DNA of 64,000 bases from Gammaproteobacteria bacterium (lineage in GTDB: Bacteria > Pseudomonadota > Gammaproteobacteria > Steroidobacterales > GCA-2729495). Under the pieces are notes generated by a model. It saw nothing but the letters and a program-made list of their open reading frames with translations, did no database searches and was not told the DNA's origin. How positions within the stretch are numbered: position 1 is the first letter of the stretch; each line of letters opens with the position of its first letter. Position numbers and translations under genes: made by a program. Below are positions 8,409-15,463 of the stretch, in pieces. The DNA lies in NCBI GenBank assembly GCA_030426355.1, contig JAUHYQ010000004.1:248001-312000 (forward strand). Direction: 5' to 3'.

Positions 8409-11400
8409 TATCCCGGCCTCCTACGCATCCAACTTAATCCGAGTAAAGCCGAGCCGAACAGCCAGGCTGCGGCTGGCAAAGGAACGACGGTGGTGCTGAC
8501 CAGGAAATTGCCAAAGAAACCATCGCTGGCATCCATCATTTCCAACTGCATCTGAATACGCAAATCCAGGACATTATCGACACCAGTGTCCAGCATGCCC
8601 AGCTCCAAAGTGTTGTCGTCGAAAAACGCAAACGCTGTGAGCGCATCGCCAAAGACCAGATCTAGAATCTCGACGTCGTCCTGGAACACTGAGAACTGCA
8701 TGCCTTCAAATCCACCGCCAAACAGACGCGGGTTGTATAAACTTAGCAGCAGAAACTCGTTTCCAGAACTAACGTGCTCGAGGCTCAGGTTAACCTCGCT
8801 GAGAAAAATTTCGCTTGCACTTAGAGCCTGATAGGGCTGGGATGCGCCAAGGTAACCCTGCAGTATGGATTCACCGATTTGTTCGCGAGTTGCTGCAAAA
8901 CCAGGATTCTGACTTGCTACGAAATCGAGCGAGCCATCCGATGGCAGAGCGTTGGCGCTGGCCTGATTGCCCTGCGTATTTTGGTATACAGAGCCCGCAA
9001 CGGAAGCCCGTGCCGTAGCATTTGCAGCAGTTACGTTGTTGGCGACGCCATCCCGCACGGGCGCGATTGCTGTCGCTGAAATATTCTGCACTGGCCCAGT
9101 GCTTGTCCTCGCCTGAGCATTTACCGAGCCGCTTACGCCTTTGGCTGTCGCGTTAGCGTAAGCCTGCGAGCCATCCTGAGCGATAGCACTGGCTGACGAC
9201 TGTGCTGCGCCATCCGGTGCTGAACCATAACCGTCCCCTGCAATAGCACTACTATATGCACTTGCCATTCCGCCGGTACTCGTCGACACAACATTCGCAG
9301 TTGCATCGCCACCCGCACCATTGGTACCGGGGTTAAGGTAGTAAACCCCGCCGTTGCCACCGATGGCGTTGCCTCTGGCCATAGCATAGCCATTGGCCAA
9401 AAGATTCGTCGTTGCGTAAGCATTGCCACCGGCGCCGCCCGCGGAACTCGGCTGCCCGCTATCCGAGTCACCTCCCTTGCCGCCCGTGGCGTTGGTGGTA
9501 GCGCGCACCTCTACTGCTTCAGCATCCAAGTAATTGAGACTCGAAGTGGCGACCCCGCCATCGCCCGCTTGCATGCTTCCAGCCTCGGAACCGTTTCCGC
9601 CTATTGCATTTTGCGTGAGTGTCAGCAGACCTGCCGTTGAGCCAGTGACAGCGTCACTGATTGCCGTTGATGTGCCGTCGACCGGTGCCGAATACCCGTA
9701 GCGGCTTGCTCCTGCAGATCCGCCAATCTGAATAGCAGTGACATCAACGTGCCCCGCCCCGCTCGAAATACCCTCCGCCGTGGCCATGGCATTGCCGCCT
9801 GCACTTGGCGTTGCTGCTGTTGAATTAGCGTCCTCACCGCCACGCGCTTCTGCAATGGCTGTCACGTCAGCGTTACCACTGTTTTCAGCGCGCGCATATG
9901 CGATGCCCTGGCCGCCAACTCCACCTGCTCCGATATAAGAACGACCACCACCGCCACCGACCGCCAGTGCGCTGGCTTCAGCGAAATCTGCGCCGGAACC
10001 CATTGCGATGGCATTGGCAGTCGCGTCGCCGCCACTGCCGCCTGTGGCCTGGCCAAAGCCACCATAGCCACCGTACGATCTTGTGCCGGCCCTGACCTGC
10101 CCGATTCCGCCGGATGCCGTTGCCTGGGCATCTGCAGTCGCGTCGCTACCAGCTGGGCCTGCAGCACCTCCATCGAAGTCACCACCTCCGGTGGCCCACG
10201 AGTCCGCAAAGGCAAAGGCACTGCCAGTCAAATTTTCGGCATCGCTTACCGAATGGGCTGTACCTCCGCCCGATGCAGCGGCGCCAGTGGTAGTGGCGTC
10301 CCCGCCACGACCGCCATACGTAATCGTGTTCAGACGAAGTTGGTTGCTATAGCTTCCCGTGACTGCCAGCCGGCTATAAGCGGCACCGCCTGAGCCGGCA
10401 TTGCCGCTCTCTGAATTACCGCCGTCCCCGGCCTCCGCCTGCTGCGACAAAAACATGGTGTCGGTGGCGCTGCCGCTAATCGCATTGTCCAGTAGAACAT
10501 CCGTGCCATCGCCGCCATCGCCCGCGCTACCCGCATAGCCACCATCGCCGCCCAAAGACCGCAACTCCATGTAAACATTCGCTGCGTTTGCGCTGAGCAC
10601 GCCGGTCTGCGCCTCACCGCCATTGCCGCCGTTGCCGTTGGCGCTGTAGCCACCTCGACCACCCTGAACAGTGGCGTTCAGATCAGCTCGGTCACCGGCA
10701 GTAACGGTTCCGGACACGAACCCGGCTGCACCGTCGGTCGCGTTGCCAGCAGTCGTTGACCAATTTCCTCCGCCGTCGCCGCCGAAGGCGCCCACATAGA
10801 TTGAGGCACGATTGTTCGCGTTGTTGACGTTTAATACAGACGATGCCGCACCGGCGTTACCCGAGATTCCGCCGGTGGAAGAACCGCCGTTGCCACCGGT
10901 CGCGTTTTGAATAAGTGTGTAATAGTCGCCTGTTGCCGAAACGGCATTATTCATAAGCGAATCGGCACCATTGCCACCGTCGGCACCGGTAAGACCGCCA
11001 CCGCCATTACCGCCCCTCGCGGACGCCTGCGCAGAAAGCTGATAGGACAATGCCGACGTGCCCGAAGCAGTGGCCGTTGCAATGCCGCCATCGCCCCCTC
11101 GATAGCCCGATCCTGTTGCAGTGCCCCCATTGCCGCCCCAGGCCTCAGCCCCCACATCGACTTGCTGAGTACCGTTGTTGGATCCCGTTGCAGACGCCGT
11201 TGCACTGCCGCCGGCTCCCCCATCACCGTTGCGCGAATATCCGCCGCCACCGCCGTTAGCTGTTGTGCCTACCCGGACTGATGAGTTGTCAATGGCCACG
11301 GCGCTGGCGGACGCATAGCCGTCCCCGCCGTCCCCGCCCGCACCAGCTTCTGATCGCCCACCGGTGCCGCCGCGACCGGTTGCGCCTGCGACGACTCCCT

Positions 11401-11941
11401 CGCCACCGATGGTATTGGAAATTGCGGTGCTATAGGCCGTCCCGTCACCACCGTCCCCGCCAACGCCACCTACTCCGCTGGTGCCGGAACCGCTGGCATT
11501 GCCTCCTGTACCGCCATTCCCGCCGTAGCCACCGTCTGCAGACGCGCTGCTGTAGGTGCTGCCTGCCAATACCTCAGTAGAAGCTGTAGCTTCAGCGACA
11601 CCGCCATTGGCGCCGTCACCGCCATCCCCGCCGTTCGCACCAGCCGGACTGCCGGCTCCGCCACTGCCGCCATCACCGCCGCGTCCGCCGTCGGCGTTGG
11701 CGGTATTGTTCGAGTCTGAATTAATCGTGCTGGCGGATGCGCTGGCATCGCCGCCGATATCCCCATCGATGCCCGGCGATCCTGGGTCCCCCGCAATACC
11801 GTTTGTGCCAAACGCACCATCGGCGCCGATCTGCTGATCAGTAGCGGGAAATGCTAGCGAAGCCTGTAGAAAGAGCAGGCAAACCAATGTCGCCCGCACG
11901 TCTGGCCTCCAGCTATGTTTGCGGTTTGCTTTATGGTGCAT
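8408..11941 (-). CDS. Very large Gly/Ala-rich (PGRS-like) PEP-CTERM surface protein
   Basis: 1177 residues, ATG at 11941 with GGGAGAG upstream. A signal peptide (VRATLVCLLFLQASLAFPA) is followed at ~39-65 by a short collagen-like Gly-X-Y run (GADGAFGTNGIAGDPGSPG). Residues ~65-1010 are low-complexity glycine loops (GGDGGDG, GGNGGSG) alternating with Ala/Ser/Thr strands (ATASA), as in mycobacterial PE_PGRS or parallel-beta-roll adhesins. Residues ~1040-1150 are a normal globular domain with acidic, hydrophobic strands, then the tail VVPLPAAAWLFGSALLGL and SWMRRRPG. Likely exosortase-sorted matrix or adhesin protein. It is the largest gene of the cluster, and the DUF1566-like gene overlaps its stop. 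Confidence 0.8.
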   Translation of the reverse strand: MHHKANRKHSWRPDVRATLVCLLFLQASLAFPATDQQIGADGAFGTNGIAGDPGSPGIDGDIGGDASASASTINSDSNNTANADGGRGGDGGSGGAGSPAGANGGDGGDGANGGVAEATASTEVLAGSTYSSASADGGYGGNGGTGGNASGSGTSGVGGVGGDGGDGTAYSTAISNTIGGEGVVAGATGRGGTGGRSEAGAGGDGGDGYASASAVAIDNSSVRVGTTANGGGGGYSRNGDGGAGGSATASATGSNNGTQQVDVGAEAWGGNGGTATGSGYRGGDGGIATATASGTSALSYQLSAQASARGGNGGGGLTGADGGNGADSLMNNAVSATGDYYTLIQNATGGNGGSSTGGISGNAGAASSVLNVNNANNRASIYVGAFGGDGGGNWSTTAGNATDGAAGFVSGTVTAGDRADLNATVQGGRGGYSANGNGGNGGEAQTGVLSANAANVYMELRSLGGDGGYAGSAGDGGDGTDVLLDNAISGSATDTMFLSQQAEAGDGGNSESGNAGSGGAAYSRLAVTGSYSNQLRLNTITYGGRGGDATTTGAAASGGGTAHSVSDAENLTGSAFAFADSWATGGGDFDGGAAGPAGSDATADAQATASGGIGQVRAGTRSYGGYGGFGQATGGSGGDATANAIAMGSGADFAEASALAVGGGGGRSYIGAGGVGGQGIAYARAENSGNADVTAIAEARGGEDANSTAATPSAGGNAMATAEGISSGAGHVDVTAIQIGGSAGASRYGYSAPVDGTSTAISDAVTGSTAGLLTLTQNAIGGNGSEAGSMQAGDGGVATSSLNYLDAEAVEVRATTNATGGKGGDSDSGQPSSAGGAGGNAYATTNLLANGYAMARGNAIGGNGGVYYLNPGTNGAGGDATANVVSTSTGGMASAYSSAIAGDGYGSAPDGAAQSSASAIAQDGSQAYANATAKGVSGSVNAQARTSTGPVQNISATAIAPVRDGVANNVTAANATARASVAGSVYQNTQGNQASANALPSDGSLDFVASQNPGFAATREQIGESILQGYLGASQPYQALSASEIFLSEVNLSLEHVSSGNEFLLLSLYNPRLFGGGFEGMQFSVFQDDVEILDLVFGDALTAFAFFDDNTLELGMLDTGVDNVLDLRIQMQLEMMDASDGFFGNFLVSTTVVPLPAAAWLFGSALLGLSWMRRRPG

Positions 11942-12004
11942 TTTGTTGCTCTCCCTGTTGCCCCATGCGCACTAGGCTGACCCCGTATTGCGAGTTGATG
12001 CTAT

Positions 12005-12586
12005 TTAAGATTTTCTTTTTTTCAGCCATCCCAGCCCAAGCAATGCCGAGCCGAAAAGCCAAACTGCAGCAGGAATGGGCACAACATGAAGCGTAATAGA
12101 ATCGGTTGACCATGCCCATGTGTAAGACCCTGGCTGCATGCCAAGGCTTGAAAAAGTATGCCTCCAATAAGTAGAAGTAGTTGGACGCAAAAGACTGCCA
12201 CTAATATAGCCACCATCTATAAGCACCCCATCTTTGCCCGTGCTATTGCTCTTATAGATGCCAACTATGTCTCCCCAGCTATTGTTGCTGGCCCAAGTTA
12301 CAAAACCTACACCGGGGCCAAAATCTGATGGTCTCGCAACCTCTCCGAGGTATAAATCACAGTCTCCACCGTCACCCATAAGTACAATCGGGTCTTCGGG
12401 CATTAGTCCGCCTTTTGCACACGTGCCATTGCCAATAAATGACAGCCCGCTTAGGTCTAAAGACATGCCGTAGTCTGTCGAAACGACAACACTGCCGTTC
12501 TCTTCAACAGCAGTGATAACCACGGCAGCATGCGCACTCGTGGATAATATGTATGCGGCAATTGCCGTCAGGCCAAGCTTGCTCAT
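12005..12586 (-). CDS. PEP-CTERM sorting-domain protein
   Basis: 193 residues. A signal peptide (LTAIAAYILSTSAHAA) is followed by a beta-rich domain of ~140 residues with a Cys pair (GTCAKGG and GDCDLYLGE) that could form a disulfide. The C-terminal tail is VPIPAAVWLFGSALLGL with the basic end KKRKS. Its ATG overlaps the stop of the upstream PEP-CTERM gene as ATGA, so the two are translationally coupled. It is expected to be exported, cut by an exosortase and surface-anchored. The domain itself is not one I recognise. Confidence 0.8.
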   Translation of the reverse strand: MSKLGLTAIAAYILSTSAHAAVVITAVEENGSVVVSTDYGMSLDLSGLSFIGNGTCAKGGLMPEDPIVLMGDGGDCDLYLGEVARPSDFGPGVGFVTWASNNSWGDIVGIYKSNSTGKDGVLIDGGYISGSLLRPTTSTYWRHTFSSLGMQPGSYTWAWSTDSITLHVVPIPAAVWLFGSALLGLGWLKKRKS

Positions 12587-13284
12587 TTTTTTTCCCTAAA
12601 CCATAGTAGTCCAAATAATCCAGAGCCGAACAGCCAGACTGCGGCAGGGATGGGAACAAGCGTAGCCGTCAGGCTAAAGGTATTCAGATAGTCAGTTCCG
12701 GAACCAGGTGAGCTGTAGTTTTCGCTAAAAATTTGCAGCGTCTCGCCATCAAAGATCGCATCTTCGTGAGCAGCGCCTGCTAGACCCTCGTTTCCAGCAC
12801 CGGGTGAAAAAACTAAGCCAGGAAGGCCAAGCGTCGGTTGGCTAGCACATGTTGCTGGGACAATTACCGTCTCGTAACACTGATGCACTGCGCCGGCTAC
12901 TTGCGAATTAAAATCAATGAACAACCCATCATAAGTTTGAGCCCACCATGAATTACTGCTTATCCGCACTTCGTTTCCAACTATTCCGCTAACGAATAGC
13001 GAACCACCGATCACGCGCCCTGAACCATCGGTAATCAGAAGTCCGCTGTATGTGCCATCAGTGACAGGTGGACTCCCAGGCAGCCAGCTAATGATGCCGG
13101 TGGTATTCGCGATTACCGCAGGAGAAATGCTTTCTCCATTGTCGTGAACCAATGTGCTTATAGTTCCGCTAGCACTTGTATTCCATGTCTGTTGGCTAAG
13201 CCAATTGCCCCCGGAAATTTGATAAGTAGCGCTATGAACCGAGCTAAAGATTAGCAGCGCAAAAATAAATACATTCAATCGCAT
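12583..13284 (-). CDS. PEP-CTERM protein carrying the SQQTW module shared with the HAF-repeat protein
   Basis: 233 residues from the ATG at 13284, picked because a signal peptide follows directly (MRLNVFIFALLIFSSVHSA) and because it lies one base after the stop of the upstream gene. A longer reading to 13392 would overlap that gene. Residues ~20-205 match the middle of the 697-3402 protein: SQQTWNTSA, GTYSGLLITD, RVIGGSLFVSG, AGNEGLAGAA and SSPGSGTDYLNTFSL. The tail is VPIPAAVWLFGSGLFGL. So the same module is tail-anchored here and joined to HAF and calcium-site repeats there. Function unknown. Confidence 0.8.
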   Translation of the reverse strand: MRLNVFIFALLIFSSVHSATYQISGGNWLSQQTWNTSASGTISTLVHDNGESISPAVIANTTGIISWLPGSPPVTDGTYSGLLITDGSGRVIGGSLFVSGIVGNEVRISSNSWWAQTYDGLFIDFNSQVAGAVHQCYETVIVPATCASQPTLGLPGLVFSPGAGNEGLAGAAHEDAIFDGETLQIFSENYSSPGSGTDYLNTFSLTATLVPIPAAVWLFGSGLFGLLWFREKK

Positions 13285-13285
13285 C

Positions 13286-13900
13286 TTACTTCTCCCTTGA
13301 TGATCGCTTGATCCATCCCAACCCGAGTAAGGCCGAGCCGAAAAGCCATGCCGCAGCGGGTATGGGGACAGCAGATACAGTGCCGCTGACAACGAAATAA
13401 TCTGGGGAAGCTATAAAGACAGGCGAAGAAATCCCGTAAAGACGAGAATTCGCCTGAAGCGATTTTTCGCCCCCGTGCCCAGTCAGAGCAGAATCAAAGT
13501 GTAGTTCGGCCCAAACATAGCAGGACAAAATGTCTATGCATGGCTCTATAGCCTCGAACACCAAGCCACGAATAGGCCCAGGGTTTGTCCATTGGAGTTC
13601 TGTTGCGCCTTCTGTACCAATTAGTGAGTTGAAGTTCAGCGAACCATCATCAGCGTAGATAGGAATAAAGCTAGTGTTTAGGGTCTCGACTTCGAGAAAC
13701 ATCGAAGAAATTTTCCGTGCCTCGGCATCGAATACGAACGAGCCGGTAAGCTCAAACGCAAAAGAGTCATGAGAGAAAACGACATTGTTTAGCGTCCATG
13801 TCAACGGCGCTGCAAAGGAGCTTGTGCAGGTGAGTATCAGAAGTGCAATTGCCGACTGTATCGGGCGCGTCATCCGACATTTTATATTTGCTTTATTCAT
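13286..13900 (-). CDS. PEP-CTERM sorting-domain protein, first gene of a three-gene operon
   Basis: 204 residues. The ATG at 13900 has a strong GGGAGGGG ribosome site. A signal peptide (SAIALLILTCTSSFAAP) precedes a beta-rich domain of ~150 residues, with a Cys pair in CIDILSCYVW, then the tail VPIPAAAWLFGSALLGL and basic end KRSSREK. It leads an operon: next gene after 1 bp, third by ATGA overlap. This tight coupling suggests that the three surface proteins are made together. Function beyond surface location is unknown. Confidence 0.8.
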   Translation of the reverse strand: MNKANIKCRMTRPIQSAIALLILTCTSSFAAPLTWTLNNVVFSHDSFAFELTGSFVFDAEARKISSMFLEVETLNTSFIPIYADDGSLNFNSLIGTEGATELQWTNPGPIRGLVFEAIEPCIDILSCYVWAELHFDSALTGHGGEKSLQANSRLYGISSPVFIASPDYFVVSGTVSAVPIPAAAWLFGSALLGLGWIKRSSREK

Positions 13901-14209
13901 ATGCCCCTCCCACCGGATAGAGCCAAGCTAGCAGACGGCCTGCGCGTTCTCAACGCTATTTACCGTAATACACCGCTTATGGCGCAAACTTGTTCTCTCG
14001 CTTCGGCCTCGTATCAATCCGCAGATTCTCCCTAGCTATTGGGCTCAGCCCGAACTGCTTCTGAAAGGCCCGCAATTGGGTCATTCTCGACGGCCAAACT
14101 TCTCCGGCTCAGTCTGCCATTGAGCGAACACGCAGCAATATGCGCTCAGGCAGTCCTAGTTTGCAGGATGGATCGCCACGCCTAATTCAATTGAATGAAG
14201 CTGTTAGTT
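13901..14209. other. Upstream gap of the PEP-CTERM operon with a phage-gene remnant
   Basis: This 309-bp stretch lies between the PEP-CTERM operon and the 3' end of tRNA-Leu. It contains the terminase-like remnant at 13977-14117 and must contain the operon promoter, but I cannot pick out clear promoter boxes. No terminator hairpin follows the tRNA. Confidence 0.5.
13977..14117 (-). pseudogene. Remnant resembling the C-terminus of a P27-family phage terminase small subunit
   Basis: Read on the minus strand, the frame that stops at 13977 gives MTQLRAFQKQFGLSPIAREN and then LRIDTRPKRENKFAP. The core FGLSPIARENLRI is like the conserved end of P27-type small terminases (FGLTPxARxRI). An in-frame stop about 11 codons before the Met shows that the rest is lost. 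Its place, right next to the tRNA-Leu 3' end, fits the edge of an integrated phage-like element. The identification rests on a short motif and could be chance. Confidence 0.4.
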
Positions 14210-14298
14210 TGGTGCCCGGGGCCGGACTTGAACCGGCACGAGGAATTACCCTCGGCGGATTTTAAGTCCGCTGCGTCTACCTATTCCGCCACCCGGGC
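14210..14298 (-). tRNA. leuZ: tRNA-Leu(UAA)
   Basis: The minus strand folds as a class II tRNA: acceptor GCCCGGG/CCCGGGC with encoded CCA, anticodon stem GCGGA/TCCGC with loop CTTAAAA (anticodon UAA), a long variable arm, and T-arm GCCGG-TTCAAGT-CCGGC. In enterobacteria the tRNA with this anticodon (leuZ) directly follows glyW and cysT. Here the Gly and Cys tRNAs are about 10 kb upstream on the same strand. Its 3' part is the source of the repeats at 7686 and 416. Confidence 0.95.
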
Positions 14299-14335
14299 AT
14301 CGAGTGCTGCGATTGCAGTTTTATTGGAAGCGGCG

Positions 14336-14366
14336 ATTCTAGCAGGAAGATCTGCACAAGCGACAA
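14336..14366 (-). promoter_or_regulatory. Likely promoter of tRNA-Leu
   Basis: On the minus strand an extended -10 box TGCTAGAAT (14336-14344) lies 37 bp upstream of the tRNA and is followed by a GC-rich discriminator (CGCCGC), typical of stringently controlled stable-RNA promoters. A -35-like TTGTCG (14361-14366) sits at a long 19-bp spacing. A private promoter makes sense because the tRNA is separated from the Gly/Cys tRNA unit. Confidence 0.5.
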
Positions 14367-14405
14367 TCGCCATATTTGTCAGACTCGGCGCTGTGTCCAT
14401 GCGAC

Positions 14406-15458
14406 TCATGGCTGGGCTTTCTCCGATGCTTCGGCACCCGTTGCCCTGGTGAGTGTCAGTTCTGCAGTGGCGGGAATAACGCGAGCCGGCATCGCCTCTG
14501 TCTCTCGCCGGTTCGGATTGGCAAAATGAAAGCACCCTTCCGCCGCCGTCAATGCATCGCTACCCAAGGTCACTTTTTCATAAGGGTTATCGCGGGGATG
14601 ACAGTCACGCCAGTCGAAGCTGTCGCCCAGGTCAATCAGGCTGGCGGTGGCGACCGTGGTGGATTGGCTCTGGCCAACGAGCGCGTAGACGTGACAACTT
14701 TCCAGTTCTGCGGAGATCGCGCCATCCGCCGTCGGGACGGACCAGCTCCACTGGGAGTCGGCCTGAAACCAGACGCGCAGCGGCAGGGTTTGCGAACCGG
14801 GTTGCATGAAAATCGCCGTCGCGGGTACACGCACACCTGTGATGGGTTCTTTGACAAGGATGCGTTGCGTCGGGTCCGCGGGCTCCATCAGGGTTGCGTT
14901 ACCGCCCGGTACCACGGTGGCCATCCCATTGGGTGCTGCGTGGGTCCAGAAACCCACTTGCTTGCAGACCTGGGTGCCCGGCGACGGATAACGACCTTCA
15001 TCCAGCCACAGGGCACCGCTGGCATCGACGGCCAGGCGTTTTTTCTCGCCGCGGGCAACCACCGCGTAGGCGGGGTCACCGCAGGCGATATTGCGTGGTT
15101 CGATGTTCAGGGCAGCAATCGGCTTGCCCTTATTCGTGACGCTCACCAGCAAGCCGTCAGCCGCGTTGTAGGCCAGCGTTACGGTGTCGGCGAAAACCGC
15201 ATCCGGCACTTTTTCGCCCATCATAAATTCTGCCGCAAACACGGATTGTTTAACGGTCGCGTCCCGCACCTGATTCCCTTGATTACTCCAGACACCGTTG
15301 AGTGCTTCGCAGCCGTTCAACGGTTCAAGCTTGGGGTCAAGCCATGCGCCAACGCTAAGCGCTTGTCCTAGCGCCTGATCGGAGCGGGCAACGGAGTGAA
15401 TATCACAGGCCGCAAGCAACGACGCTAACAGCAGAAACTGCAAGCCGGCCAGGCGCAT
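14406..15458 (-). CDS. Uncharacterised lipoprotein, last gene of the sulfite dehydrogenase operon
   Basis: 350 residues. The N-terminus has a lipobox (LLLASLLAAC), so it should be lipidated and face the periplasm. The rest is hydrophilic, beta-rich and has eight or so cysteines spread through the chain (NGCEALNGVW, NIACGDPAY, TQVCKQVGFW, ESCHVYAL, FDWRDCHP, EGCFHF), probably in disulfides. I do not recognise the family. It starts 5 bp after the amidohydrolase gene in the same operon, so it may help the enzyme or bind its substrate (inference). Confidence 0.6.
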   Translation of the reverse strand: MRLAGLQFLLLASLLAACDIHSVARSDQALGQALSVGAWLDPKLEPLNGCEALNGVWSNQGNQVRDATVKQSVFAAEFMMGEKVPDAVFADTVTLAYNAADGLLVSVTNKGKPIAALNIEPRNIACGDPAYAVVARGEKKRLAVDASGALWLDEGRYPSPGTQVCKQVGFWTHAAPNGMATVVPGGNATLMEPADPTQRILVKEPITGVRVPATAIFMQPGSQTLPLRVWFQADSQWSWSVPTADGAISAELESCHVYALVGQSQSTTVATASLIDLGDSFDWRDCHPRDNPYEKVTLGSDALTAAEGCFHFANPNRRETEAMPARVIPATAELTLTRATGAEASEKAQP

Positions 15459-15463
15459 GATCG

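Noticed and set aside
8408-11941. Regular short repeats that could suggest a CRISPR array or minisatellite
   Set aside because: The repeats are imperfect, in one long coding frame, and match Gly/Ala codons; there are no constant spacers.
1-14300. An integrase or transposase for the tRNA-Leu cassettes
   Set aside because: I looked for tyrosine recombinase and transposase motifs in the genes and gaps and found none; only the terminase-like scrap is present.
14376-15371. Long open frame of 331 codons on the plus strand across the lipoprotein gene
   Set aside because: It mirrors the lipoprotein gene with a clear lipobox and operon position; the plus frame shows no domain or start signal.
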